Positions 21,014 to 33,059 of a stretch of DNA of 64,000 nt are shown piece after piece. Position numbers and translations under genes: made by a program. Each line of letters starts with the position of its first letter. The stretch's first letter is position 1. Origin of the DNA: Scilla litardierei (lineage: Eukaryota > Streptophyta > Magnoliopsida > Asparagales > Asparagaceae); contig CM061139.1 in NCBI GenBank assembly GCA_030789695.1, positions 104,754,837 through 104,818,836 on the forward strand, read 5' to 3'. The notes beneath the pieces are model-generated. The model saw only the letters and a program-made list of their open reading frames with translations, made no database searches and was not told the DNA's origin.

Positions 21014-21309
21014 TGATCACTCCGTATTTTACACCTTTTTCCCGTATGTTTGCATGCCATTTAGATCGCTCAAATCATGTTTTTCACGATTTATCGACAA
21101 TATTGCGATACTTTTCACGATTTGCTGTTTTTGTCGTATTTCAGGAGATTTGGAGCGATTTGGAGTGATTCCGAGATACACCCACTCCGGAGTGTCACCG
21201 ACGACTTCCCCGAGGGGTATTTTGCTATTGGAGAGGAGCGGAAGAAGAAAGAACGTCGTAGGAGCGACGAGGAGGCAAGAACATTCAGATTGGGCATTTT
21301 TAGCATCTC

Positions 21310-21690
21310 ACTCGGCCGAGTGCAGGAGTCACTCGGCCGAGCATCGAGACACCGCTCGGCCGGCCAGATCGGACATGCTCCAAGCAGCATATCAGCGTGC
21401 ACTCGGTCGAGCATCAGAAGCTGACTCGGCCGAGTGACGTATCCCGTCCGCCCGAGTGGCACCCAGACGACGCCCATCAAAAACATCGAAGTTACTGTTT
21501 TTCGTCAGTCTGAGCAGCAGAAGCCCGACTCGGCCGAGTGGCAATTGCCGTCCGCCCGAGTGAAGATAAGCCCATTGGCCGAGTGACGACAACTCACTCG
21601 GCCGAGTGACGCCCCAAGTGACGACCCCCAAGACCCCAGACTTACTGGAAATCATCAGGGTCTATCACTCGGCCGAGCGACTTTTGTCAC
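21310..21690. repeat. CACTCGGCCGAGTG palindrome array in gypsy LTR
   Basis: At least eight intact or one-base-changed copies of ACTCGGCCGAGT lie in about 380 bp, upstream of a TATA-like motif. Half-site variants such as CCGCCCGAGTGG also occur. The word is a perfect palindrome with two CpG sites, and it is different from the Sirevirus palindromes. Confidence 0.88.
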
Positions 21691-22184
21691 TCGGCCGAGT
21701 GAGCCGCGCGCCTGTAGCGGAAAACACGATTTTAAAGAGGCGCAGGGGCAGTTTGGTCACGAATTTTTGGGCAGTTTTGGGGGGTATTTAACCCCAGATT
21801 CTAACCTAGTTTAGAGAGCTTTTCTATTGCTTTTGGCAGCCTTTTTAGATTAGACTTTTTAGAGTTTAATTCTTGAGATTGGAGAGGAGAGAAAAGTGTT
21901 ATTTTGTTGGATTCTTTGGAAGCTACATTGGTTTGTCTCCCTCTTCACTAAAAACTCTATTTTTATTGCTAATTTTAGGATTGCCATGAATTCTATTGCT
22001 ATTCCAATTGATTGTTCTTCCATTTGCGATATGATTTGTGAGTAGTTTTAACGTCTTAGGGTGTGGGGATGAACCCTACGAGCCCAATTTCCGATTTGTG
22101 ACGATTTGGTAGAACCATTGCTAGAATTGATTAGGGTTAGTTTGGGATTGATATAATACGGATAGCTAGGTGTTCATATCGATT

Positions 22185-22475
22185 GGGATTTGCAAGAGAT
22201 TGGATCCCAATTCGATAGGAAACCCTAGAAATCCGAATTGGGTCGAAATTGAGTTTCCTTAGTATTGGTTTGCAAGAGATTGGACCGATACTAGGATTCT
22301 CGGTTGCGATTCTATACCGATACCCGTTTGCAAGAGATTGGACGGGTAGGAACTATCCCAACCTAGGTCGTCGACCGAGTTTGCACGAGAGTGGGCTCGG
22401 GATGCGATTGAACAATGACGTTGATCCTAATGCTAGCTTGCCTAGGTTAGGGTTTGCAAGAGATTGGACCCGAGC
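22185..22475 (+). repeat. Five interspersed TTGCAAGAGATTGG repeats in U5-like part of gypsy LTR
   Basis: TTTGCAAGAGATTGG or a close form (one reads TTTGCACGAGAGTGG) occurs near 22190, 22268, 22327, 22379 and 22452. Each copy is flanked by a word that appears before and after it, for example a GATC-like word around the first and a GGGT/ACCC-type word around others. The spacing is irregular (50-80 bp). No function is known to me. Confidence 0.7.
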
Positions 22476-22856
22476 CTAGGTTTGCTATAGACTGGCAACA
22501 GCGCGAGAGCGTGAGCTAGGTTTTACATTCAGTTGCAACTAGTTCACCTGACATTCTACCCTAGCAATTGTGAAACCGATGAATCACAATGACAAGATGC
22601 GGTGAGTAGCGGGGATTCCCTCTTCCCTAGGCGTCTTTATTTTATTTTATATCTCTTTTTACATTGTTTGACTATTGTGACAACATCGCCGAAAGGCAAT
22701 TTCCTACACTTTTCTGTCCCTATAGCCAGGTTGTTCGGAGAAGGCACCATCATACATCCTCCATGTGTTCGATACCCGCTCGTCGCTACACCGTGCGCTT
22801 GCGGTAAAACTACACGGTCGCTCTTTAGGGTGTACGCCCGGGCGCGATCAAGTTTT

Positions 22857-22874
22857 TGGCGTCGTTGCCGGGGA
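22857..22874 (+). other. Primer binding site, Asp-tRNA type
   Basis: TGGCGTCGTTGCCGGGGA lies six bases after the LTR end. It matches the TGGCGCCGTTGCCGGGGA primer site used by Athila/Tat elements except for one C-to-T change at a CpG. Confidence 0.9.
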
Positions 22875-22959
22875 GGCGATTGTGTTTGATCCTACCACCC
22901 TGGCTAGCCCCCATTTTGCAATCCCTCCCGAAATTCTCCACGAAATCTTAACAGGTAAA

Positions 22960-23607
22960 ATGGGGGATACAATTCCAATGACTGAGTCTGGCCAGTGAGA
23001 TGATGAATCTTTTGCAGAGCTCCTCAAGGAACTTATTGATGAGGTCTACGCTACCGGAGCTTTTGCTATTAATATCGAGGACCCCGTCGAACAACTGTTC
23101 GCTAGCTTCGTGATGGATCAAATCTCCCTGGATGGGACTATTGGGGGCGATATCAGAGTTGATGTGAGAGACGGCAAGCTATATTTTGAAGGCGATAGAA
23201 CATGTGTCGAAGAGTACTACACTCCCGAGGAACACTTCGAACAAATTGATACTCAGGGAGATACACTCTATGATCCCCACTGTTGCATTTATGAATCTGC
23301 TGACGTATTTCTTGATCTAAGGAATGAACCGGAGCAAGGTGGTGGTCCTCTCGATGCAAGCGCGGAATCAGAGAGCGTCTATTCCGATGCACCGTCCTCA
23401 CTAGGAAGCGAGTCTGAGCCTCCACTCGAGAGTGAGCTAAATTCAGATGTCGAAGGAGAAGCCAAATTCACACAAGATGACGAAGCAAAGGGTACGGCAA
23501 CCTTTGAGGTAGAGCTTAAACAATTACCGCCGAATCTAAGGTATGCTTTCTTGGGTAGTAAATTGACCTTCCCGGTGATTGTAAATGCTCACCTTGGCCA
23601 AGACTAA
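22960..23607 (+). pseudogene. G2 acidic N-terminal ORF in place of Gag-protease
   Basis: A 215-codon stretch lies between primer site and RT, in the same frame as pol. It starts MGDTIP, has an in-frame TGA at 22996-22998, is rich in Asp/Glu/Ser in its second half, and ends at TAA 23605-23607. The last about 20 residues (PPNLRYAFLG) resemble the linker before RT in Athila-type Pol. The rest is not recognised: no zinc knuckle, no protease D-S/T-G. It may be a remnant or a replacement of Gag. Confidence 0.6.
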
Positions 23608-26600
23608 CTTGAAAAATTATTAGAAGTCCTTAGGGATCACAAGGATGTCCTTGGTTACACAATCTCTGATCTTAAGGGAATAAGCCCTAGGCTATGCACG
23701 CATAGGATCCACTTGGAAAACACTGAAGCCTCTTCTATTGAGCCTCAAAGGCGGTTGAACCCGAATATGAAAGAGGTAGTGAAAAAGGAAATCCTAAAAT
23801 TGCTTGAGGCCGATATTATTTATCCTATCTCCGACAGTAGGTGGGTTAGCCCTGTTCACGTCGTCCCCAAGAAAGGGGGGATAACTATTATAAAAAATGA
23901 TAAAGGAGAGCCCATTTCTACACGCACTGTCACGGGATGACGAATGTGCATTGATTATAGGAAACTAAATAAAGCCACCCGAAAGGACCATTACCCATTG
24001 CCCTTCATTGATCAAATGCTTGAACGCCTAGCTAAACACAAATACTTTTGTTATTTGGATGGGTATTCGGGGTTTTTCCAAATCCCTTTGCACGAAGATG
24101 ACCAAGAAAAGACCACTTTTACTTGTCCCTACGGTACCTATGCCTACCGTAGGATGCCCTTCGGTCTTTGTAATGCTCCCGCAACCTTTCAGAGATGTAT
24201 GACATCCATTTTTTCCGATTACATTGAAAATATAATGGAAGTCTTTATGGATGATTTCTCGGTTTATGGGAGCGTGGTTGATTCTTGTTTGGCTAATCTC
24301 ACTAAAGTCCTTAAAAGGTGCCAACAAAATAATCTAACTCTGAACTGGGAGAAATGCCACTTCATGGTCACGGAAGGTATAGTTCTTGGGCACCTTGTCT
24401 CCTCGAGAGGGATTGAAGTAGATAAGGCAAAGATTGAGGTAATCGAGAAACTCACTCCTCCTATTAATGTTAAGGGCATTAGAGGCTTTCTTGGTCATGC
24501 GGGGTTTTACCGCCGCTTTATCAAGGAATTTGCCTTGCTTGCTCGACCTCTTACGTTCTTGCTTGCTAAAGATACTCCATTTATTTTTTCAGGCGAATGC
24601 TTGCAAGCCTTCAATACCTTGAAGGAAGCACTAGTTTCCGCACCCATCATACAACCACCGGATTGGAGCCTTCCCTTTGAGCTAATGTGTGATGCTAGCG
24701 ACCAAGCCATTGGAGCGGTATTGGGACAAAGGAAAGACAAGAAGCTTCATGCAATATTCTATGCGAGCAAGACATTGGATGACGCGCAGAAAAACTATAC
24801 AACTACCGAGAAAGAGCTTCTAGCGGTCGTCTATTCCATCGAGAAGTTTCGCTCCTACCTCATTGGTTCCAAGGTGATTGTCCACACCGACCATGCTGCG
24901 TTGAAATATCTTCTAAACAAGAAGGAGGCCAAACCTCGGTTAATTAGGTGGATACTCTTGTTGCAAAAATTCGATTTGGAGATCAGAGACAAGAAAGGTA
25001 CGGACAATGTTGTGGCGGATCATTTTTCTAGGCTTATTCACGACAAGGAGGATGAGAGTTTACCTATCGACGACACATTCGTGGATGAGAGGCTATACGC
25101 CATAAGGCCCGGGGAAGTGCCTTGGTACGCGGACTTCGTCAATTACTTGGCTTGTGGAATTAAACCGTGTGGGATGCCCATGCAACAAAAGAGGAGATTT
25201 TTGCATGAGGCCCGTAGCTATTTTTGGGAAGATCCATACCTCTTCAAGATATGCAAAGATAGTGTTATTCGGAGGTGTGTTTCTAAGGAGGAGGCAACAT
25301 CTATCATTTTGCATTGCCATGGTATGCCATGCGGGGGACATCATGCCGCCTCTAAGACAACCGCTAAGATTTTGCAGAGCGGATTCTTCTGGCCAACAAT
25401 GTTCAGAGACACCCACGACTTTGTGAAGGGGTATGATAGGTGCCAACGGACCGGAAATATTTCCAAACGTAATGAGATGCCAATGAGGCCCATCCAAGAA
25501 ATTGAGCTTTTTGATTGTTGGGGAATGGACTTCATGGGACCATTTCCGTCAAGCAACGGTAACAAGTATATCCTATTGGCCGTTGACTACGTCTCCAAAT
25601 GGGTGGAAGCAATCGCTACCCCTACCAATGATGCAAGGGTTGTTTCTAAATTTTTCAAGCAGAATATCTTCCCACGCTTCGGGGTGCCTCGTACCTTGAT
25701 AAGCGACGGAGGGAGCCATTTCATAGAAAACAAGTTCGAAGCCATGCTAAAGAAGTACGGGGTAAACCATAGAGTTGGCATGGCATATCACCCCCAAACG
25801 AGGGGCCAAGTGGAGGTCTCAAATAGAGAGATCAAGCAAATTCTTGAGAAGACCGTAGATCGATCTAGAAAGGATTGGTCAATGAAGTTAAACGATGCTC
25901 TATGGGCATATCGCACAGCCTTTCGCACTACCATCGGCACCACACCGTTCCGACTTTTTTATGGGAAAGCTTGTCACTTACCGGTAGAGTTGGAACATCG
26001 CGCATATTGGGCCATCAAGACCCTCAATTACGATTATAATAGTGCGACGGTGAGGCGACTCTTGGACATCAACGAGCTTGATGAGATTAGAAGAGATGCC
26101 TACGAGAGCCCGAGTATTTACAAAGAAAGGACCAAGATTCTCCACGATGCACGCATAACTGTTACGGACTTCAAAGTCGGAGACAAGGTCTTGCTATATA
26201 ACTCCCGGCTCCGACTATTTCCTGGTAAATTGAGGTCACGGTGGTCCGGACCTTTCACCATCAAGCACATACAACCGGGAGGAGCTTTTAAGTTGGAAAG
26301 CAAAGACGGAGCCACATTCAAAGTAAATGGACAAAGGCTCAAGCATTATTCTGAGGGAGTCCCTATGTGAGAAATAAGTAGAATATATCTGCTTAAGGGA
26401 CGGCCGGATGATCTTTCATACCTCCTTGACGAGGTCATTGAGGAGACGATTCCCCATTCCATCGGCGCAATATTCGAGGATGACTTTGAAGAAGGCCCGG
26501 ATTTGGGCCAAGAAGAAAAGACGAAGCACTCCCCCGATCTCTCCATGGAAATTGATGAAGGCGACGCTGATGTCGCAAGAATTCGAGAGCTCTGCAAGCT

Positions 26601-26823
26601 CTCAAAGATAAAGTCTCCGAAGAAAGCTCCACCGATACGGAAATCGGTGTCACCGGTGAAGCCAAGGCCCGGAGCAAGCACTAGCTTGGGGGAGCCACCT
26701 CCCAACACTACCCAAGACGAAGGAGCACTGAGGAAGAACACGCTGCCACAACATTCAAATCCGAGCGTTCTTCCCGATAAATTCGACGGGTGCATCTCAT
26801 ATGCACCCAATATCCCGCAGTAA
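23608..26823 (+). pseudogene. pol: G2 Pol (RT, RNase H, integrase)
   Basis: Pol copies RNA into DNA and integrates it. RT begins near 23760 (RRLNPNMKEVVKKEI), with core [25 protein letters not shown] and catalytic FMDDFSVYG near 24248. RNase H shows [29 protein letters not shown] and [11 protein letters not shown]. Integrase shows [19 protein letters not shown] (Tyr replaces the first Cys), DFMGPF, DGGSHF and [10 protein letters not shown]; then a charged C-terminal tail to TAA 26821-26823. Stops are TGA 23938-23940 (a Trp position in related Pols) and TGA 26368-26370 (GGA in G1). Otherwise one continuous frame. Confidence 0.92.
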
Positions 26824-26869
26824 ATTGAAAATCCAAGGGGGTCGAGCTCAAGACCTTAAACAAGCGCTT

Positions 26870-26887
26870 GTCGGGAGGCAACCCGAC
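26870..26887 (+). other. Post-pol hairpin of G2
   Basis: GTCGGG-AGGCAA-CCCGAC, identical to the G1 copy and at the same distance from the pol stop. Confidence 0.7.
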
Positions 26888-27154
26888 AGTTATCGCTTTA
26901 TTTTTACTTTTTTCTTTATTTTTGTTTTAGAAATTATTAGTGTTTTGAGTCGTTTGTCCGAGAAATTCGTGATAACGGGTCCCATTTTTCTTTGACAGAA
27001 GAGGAGAAAGGGATATCTATCATTAGGAGGATGAACAAGGCGATGAAGAGTGCTCCAGGAATGCGCTCGATGCTTAGGAGGAGGAAGAAATCGACTGGAG
27101 GAAGAAAAACAGAGATTAGAGCCCAAACAGAGCCAAACAGCAGAAAACAGGAGT

Positions 27155-27512
27155 CACTCGGCCGAGTAGAATATACACTCGGCCGAGTACATAAGTTCGT
27201 CCGCCCGAGCGGCGCTCAAACGAGGGAAGTCTGTTGTACCCAACTCTCTGTTTCTTTTCTTGATTTCAGTATAATTGCCACTCGGCCGAGTATATATCTT
27301 CACTCGGCCGAGTGAAACTGATATGCTCCTAGGGCGAGTATTGCCGAGCAGCTTGTGCCACTCGGCCGAATGGGCTTTTTCCACTCGGTCGAGGGTGGCA
27401 AAGCCACTCGGCCGAGTCGTAAGTGGGAGAGGAGTTTTTAAAATATTTTCGTTACGTTCAGTCGGCCGAGCGACATAGTCACTTGGCCGAGTCGTAACTT
27501 TTCCTATATAAG
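27155..27512 (+). promoter_or_regulatory. G2 internal palindrome array and TATA box
   Basis: ACTCGGCCGAGT words are better preserved here than in G1 (for example at 27157-27168 and 27178-27189). TATATAAG follows at 27505-27512. A candidate leader intron of 162 bp (GT at 27717-27718, AG at 27877-27878) lies before the ATG at 28059, as in G1. Inferred promoter of the accessory ORF. Confidence 0.6.
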
Positions 27513-28058
27513 TCGCAGCGGGTCGGCGCGTTTTTCGAAACGCCCAAAAATCCCAACGCCCGATCGCTGCGACTGTTCAACTCCCTCGGCCTGCTGCGAC
27601 CCCTCCACTCGCCCGACCGCCTCGCCGACGGCGACGCTCGGCCGACCACCGATGCCGACGACAGCCGCACCACCGCCCGAGTCACCGGCGACCTCCTCAC
27701 TGCCGGCCGAGCTCCGGTAACCCCAAAATCGCCCATTTTCTCCTTTTTCTTGTATTTTTTGATGATCCGTGCACTAATCGAGCCCCTAATTCAAATTAAC
27801 TTCATTATCTATCCATTATACCCCTAACCCCCCATGTATTTTGAATATTACACGCTGATATCGTTGTTTGATGTGCAGGCTATATTGGGGAGCTTAGGGG
27901 AGCTTAGGGGAGCTTCCGAGGAGCGTTTTTGGCTTTGTGGAGGCGGCGTCTTCGTACGCATCCACTATTTTGCTCTCGCGGCGTGTTCTGGTATATTCGT
28001 TCCACTCATTTTCGCACGCCGCATTTATTTCGCTTTTTGGTGAGCACCCGGGGCCCAC

Positions 28059-30209
28059 ATGCCGCCCCGGACACGGCCACGCACCAGGAGAGCTTCCGCC
28101 AAGCGGAAGCATCCGGATGAGCCCGGCCCCTCCCACGAGATGGAGGACTCTCCTCCGCCTACACCACCTCACCCCCACACAGCCACAGCCTGCAGACCCC
28201 GTTCACCCCGCACAGCCACAGCCTGCAGTCCCCGTTCACCCCGCACTGCCACTCCCAGTCAACCCACTGCCACCACCGGCTCCACTTGTCGGGCCGCTGG
28301 GGATTACGTTTCGAGACGACGCACACCGCGTCGTTTTTGAGCGCATTTCCCAGCGCTCGATTGTACCCTCCAGGTTCGCACACCTTGTAGACCTAGGACG
28401 CCTGTGGGTACTTGAGGGGATGCTCACGTTGTATGACAACGTGGGTTGGCGAGATTTTTTCCAAGTGTCGGCGGACACCTTCGTCCGTCCGACACTTGAG
28501 GTGCTGAGTTCTATAGCCCGGACCGACGAGGGATGCTCGTTTAGGTTTATGGACCGAGAGTGCCAGGTCACTCTCGGTATGATGAGAGCATTCTTTTCGT
28601 GGCCCGATATCCCCGGGGCCGACCGTGGCTATGCACCCACTCACATCCCCCACCTTCATTCGATTCCCACGCTTTTTGGGCCCGGATCACAGGTTTACCA
28701 GCTGCCTTTGACCCTAGTAGGGCCAAGGCCTCGGCCATCGTTCACACCTGCCTCCGCATAGCTCAGCGCCTTATGTCGACTACTTTTTTGGCGAGGTATG
28801 AGCCTGGGACGATGTCTACGCCGGAACTTTATATGCTCTATGCGATGACGCGCCCCAGAGTTCTAGCTAGGGGGAGTGACGAGTTGGTCCCCGCCGTCGT
28901 GATTTATATCGCGAGCTGGTTTTTGGACCGCATCATCGTATCGGTGGGCGCTCGCTCACCGATATGTTGCGGCGGTCTGATCACCCTGCTCGCCCTGATG
29001 ACCGGCGAGGACCTACCGGTCGATTTGCGTCGTTCTCCAGGCCCCACTTCACTATCTATAGACGTCATGGCCCGGATGAAGATGCTTCATCCGCACGGCC
29101 AGTGACACTGGGTTTGGTTGCACGGTCCCTACGGTGCTGACTACATGATCCTTCCGAGCCCAACTCAGACACACTTAGGACCAGCACACGACGACTGGCT
29201 TCCGGCGATGGATCTCCTGATCCCCGCCGCCTACGTGCTTGAGGCCGAGGAGGCTGAGCAGGCCCACGCTGCACACGTTGACCCCGTGACCCCTCAGCCT
29301 GTCCCTGAGATTTCTGCTGCACCCGACACCACTGTCCACACTTCTGACAGTGTCGGGAGTACACTTGCTGAGACCACCTCCACTACCACCACGCCCACCA
29401 CCACTCCCACCACAGCTGGCCCTCTGTCTGTTGAGCCCCTTTGCTCCGCACTACCCGAGCACCCACCTACTTTAGTTGAGAGCAGAGAGCCTTCTTTCGC
29501 TGCCGTCGTGGAGACCATGGCCAGTATGATCTCTGCTGGGATTTCACCTTTTGGACCCCACACTGCCTCCCCAGCGGTTGTCACTTCTGTCTCCACCGTG
29601 GCTGTACTATCTGAGAGTGTCGTGACGTCTGTTCCCACGTCTGTGTCACTGACCTCTCTTGCCGCCTCGTCGCCATTTTTGTCTTACACTTCCGCTGCTG
29701 CTACTTCCACCTCACACCAGCCTGTGCCCCAGCCTCGCACTGAGGCTAAGCCCCCACTTGTGAGCACAGCACCCTTCGTCCACATGCCTGCTGAGCCCAT
29801 CAACTACACCACCCGAGTCCGCCAGCCCCGTCCTGCACAGCACAGACACGTGCGTCCCTCTACACCACCTCCCCCCGACACTATACTTCGGAGCATTCGT
29901 GCTCTCGAGGGGGCGGTGAGTGGCCTCAGAGGTGACCTCAGGACCCTGTCTGCCACCGTCACCGCTATGGCCAGTCGCTTCGACCTACTTCCGGGCATTC
30001 ACTATTGCCTCACTCAGATTCTCGAGCGGCTTCCTCGTGTACCGACCCTACCCACACCCACCTAGCAGGTACCCACCCCCACTCCTACACACACCCAGCC
30101 TGCTTCCACACCCATACCCACACCCACCCAGCAGACTGTTCCCCAGCCACCACCACCACCACCTCCACCTCCGCCTCAGGACAGAGACGGCGCAGCACCA
30201 CCCTCTTAG
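28059..30209 (+). pseudogene. G2 accessory ORF (Athila-like 3' ORF)
   Basis: Counterpart of the G1 ORF, with the same basic and Pro-rich N-terminus, globular core (GITFRDDAHRVVFERIS, FRFMDRECQVTLGMM) and Thr/Ser/Pro-rich tail. Breaks differ from G1: a frame change near 28172 (CACCCCCACACAG against CACCCTGCACAG), a one-base loss near 28648, TGA at 29103-29105 where G1 has CGG, and TAG at 30063-30065 where G1 has CTG. It continues to the stop at 30207-30209. The copies decayed independently. Confidence 0.72.
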
Positions 30210-32179
30210 GCACCCTTGATGCCATTGATCTTTTTTGCCGTCATGCTGCCTGTCTCTGCTTGGTCTTGATGATTTTTGCCCACCTCACCCTCCCCTCACT
30301 GTTTTTGGGTCCACATTTTGATCATATATATCTTTATCATTTTTGGGAGAGAGGGAGAGACTTTTTGGTGTGACACTCTTATATCTGATTCACTCCTATA
30401 TCTGCATGCATCATGTCCGCATCATATTTTCATTTTGTTATTTTTATTTCTTTTTCATCATGCATGCATCCTCACCTACCCCTCACATTACACGTCTCTC
30501 AGTGTGCCACACTTCGCACATTGAGGACAATGTGCACTTTAGCTTGGGGGAGTGAGTTCTCACGCCTTTTGATTTACCATCTTTGTTTTTTAGTTTTTTT
30601 CTTTTTTCCACGCCATTTTCGCATTTGCACTCATTTTCATCACTTTTTCTTTTTTTATACCATGCATCACGTTTTTCTCATTTTCTTCGTGTGCCGCATT
30701 GTAAATAGTTTTATTTTCCCTTTTTATCTGTATTTCTTTCATCTCATGCTAGAGATGACTTTTCTGTGGTGATGATGATGACGTGGAGTCAGCTTTCTCT
30801 ATATGCATGCTATATTTGTCATGTCTTAGCTTTTATTTCTGATATCATATACTATTATCTGCCTTGCATTTAGAGATAGTAACCCACACATTTTCCTTAT
30901 GAAAATGGATGAAATTCTATTATTAGCTGAGTCTGAATATTCATATGTATGCTATCATAGAAAACACACCAAGATTCACGCATTGAATGCTTATATCTGG
31001 AGTACCGTTTTCTTTTCCTATATCACTTCTATTTGCATGACTTGTACACTTCACTTCAGGATGAATGAATAATGTTAGCTATGATAAATCTGGATTAGTT
31101 TGCTTTTTTGAGATCGAAACCGAGTAGATTAGATTACCCTGCTGAAGTTGTCATGCACGTCTTATAAAGTGAACTGAGAGACATATTTATTTCTTTCTCC
31201 ACATATCTTGAACATTAATTCTCTATTTTAAAATCATTGGTGAATCTCCCCTTAGCGATTCTAGTATTTGGCATTTCCCCCGTTACTAAATTCCTAGCTC
31301 CAAATTTCCCAAAACAAAAAAGAAAAAGAAAAAATTCTTATATATCCTTCTCTCTCTTTTGATTTGGGATCATTGAGTATATATGCTATTGAAAAAAAAG
31401 AGAAAAAGAGAAAAAGAAAAAAGAAAAAGATTTGAGAATAAGAAAAGAAAAGAGATAGGAAGCTCAAAACGATCCCATCTCATACCCCTTCTCTCTTTCT
31501 TCCCTCTTATTGTTTTTATTTTTATTTTCTTTTACTTTTGGAGCATCAATAGAGATGAGGAATGTAAGTATAGTTTTGTATATGCCACCACGCTTATAGA
31601 TAAGCTTGGGGGAGAGAATCCAATGGTGTGTAAGAGAGTGACTACCTGACGGTGCATGCAACCTAGGCTAAGTAATATTCTATACTCGGTGAGATTGTTT
31701 TAGCTTCACGAAATCCAGAAATCTACGCCTAGCACTCATTTCATGAAATCCACGCTTTTCTATTCTTTCTATTCTATTGCGTGATATTCTTATACTCCTC
31801 ATAGAAAGCATTCAATTGAAAAGTGTGTGATCTGCGATATTGTATACCGCTTTAGATGATTCAGACAATGTTAATCTTAGAATTATTCCATTTTTCATGC
31901 TATATCAATATTCTTGGGTTTTCTATCTCTATTTGCATTATTATACTATGATATCGAAATAAAAATCTTTGACATGTGTTTTACATTCGATGCATGCTAT
32001 ATGAGTAAGCAAAACCCACGTCCTGAGAAAAATGATCTAGCAGCTCCCCTCTTCGCTTTCTCCTTTCTTCTTCGTTTTTCATTTTCCGTTTTTTCCATCG
32101 TTTTCATTTTCTGAATCCACCGGGTTCGCCTTTTATTTATCTTCCTCGAGGACGAGTAAGAGGTAAGCTTGGGGGATTT
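30210..32179 (+). other. Noncoding 3' tail of G2 with three polypurine-like tracts
   Basis: Same content as the G1 tail. AGCTTGGGGG is perfect at 30541-30550 (after GAGGACAATGTG), 31603-31612 and 32166-32175, the last next to the LTR. An A-rich low-complexity tract lies near 31315-31455. No supported gene. Confidence 0.7.
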
Positions 32180-32713
32180 TGATCACTCCATATTTTACAC
32201 CTTTTTCCCGCATGTTTGCATGCCATTTAGATCGCTCAAATCATGTTTTTCACGATTTATCGACAATATTGCGATACTTTTCACGATTTGCTGTTTTTGT
32301 CGTATTTCAGGAGATTTGGAGCGATTTGGAGTGATTCCGAGATACACCCACTCCGGAGTGTCACCGACGACTTCCCCGAGGGGTATTTTGCTATTGGAGA
32401 GGAGCGGAAGAAGAAAGAACGTCGTAGGAGCGACGAGGAGGCAAGAACATTCAGATTGGGCATTTTTAGCATCTCACTCGGCCGAGTGCAGGAGTCACTC
32501 GGCCGAGCATCGAGACACCGCTCGACCGGCCAGATCGGACACGCTCTAAGCAGCATATCAGCGTGCACTCGACCGAGCATCAGAAGCTGACTCGGCCGAG
32601 TGACGTATCCCGTCCGCCCGAGTGGCACCCAGATGACGCCCATCAAAAACATCGAAGTTACTGTTTTTCGTCAGTCTGAGCAGCAGAAGCCCGACTCGGC
32701 CGAGTGGCAATTG
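32180..32713 (+). repeat. Truncated 3' LTR of G2
   Basis: It matches the first 534 bases of the LTR at 21014, including most of the palindrome array, then stops abruptly after GGCAATTG. At that point the LTR at 21014 continues CCGTCCGCC while this one continues into Sirevirus C. The missing 1.3 kb marks a deletion or recombination breakpoint. Confidence 0.9.
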
Positions 32714-32735
32714 TGAATTAGCATGAAAAGAATAT

Positions 32736-32788
32736 AGCATGAAAAGTTGCGTGGAGAATTGGGAATTATGTGTGTATCTGAAATCTAG
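32736..32788 (+). pseudogene. pol: C-terminal remnant of Sirevirus C Pol
   Basis: The frame reads GELGIMCVSEI then TAG at 32786-32788, matching [11 protein letters not shown] at the end of B Pol (RNase H end). Only this end survives next to the gypsy breakpoint. Confidence 0.75.
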
Positions 32789-33059
32789 AAGCTCAATTTT
32801 TCATGCTATAACTCCTTATTGAGCTCATATATATTTGATTGTCTTTCTTCATGTGCTTTATTGTTTTATGAGATTAAGAAAGGCAATTGTGACTTATTTG
32901 ATTTCATGAGTTTTCGAAGTTGATTGGAATAATTTGTGTTTCAATAGATTTATTGTTTTCATAGTGATTTTAAGATGTATTTGTGATTAGAGTATAGGTC
33001 CTAGGGTGAGTGTTCTTATTCTCTGGAATTCTATCTCACTGTGCATTTTTGGACCAGGA

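Larger units (their letters stand above)
21014..22850 (+). repeat. Gypsy LTR shared by G1 and G2
   Basis: The LTR starts TGATCACTCC after a polypurine tract and ends GCGATCA before the primer site; 1837 bp. It holds the CTCGGCCGAG palindrome array (21310-21690), a TATA-like TATTTAA at 21785-21791 and five GCAAGAGATTGG-type repeats (22190-22470). It is both the 3' LTR of G1 and the 5' LTR of G2. The first 534 bases recur at 32180-32713. Confidence 0.9.
21014..32713 (+). mobile_element. Gypsy copy G2 (Athila/Tat-type, lacks Gag and protease)
   Basis: Order is LTR (shared with G1), Asp-tRNA-type primer site, one long broken frame (acidic N-terminal part, RT, RNase H, integrase, charged tail), hairpin, palindrome promoter-like spacer, accessory ORF, noncoding tail, and a truncated 3' LTR. 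No Gag zinc knuckle or protease motif lies between primer site and RT, so any mobility would need Gag and protease from another element. G1 and G2 are closely similar throughout their shared part. Confidence 0.88.
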
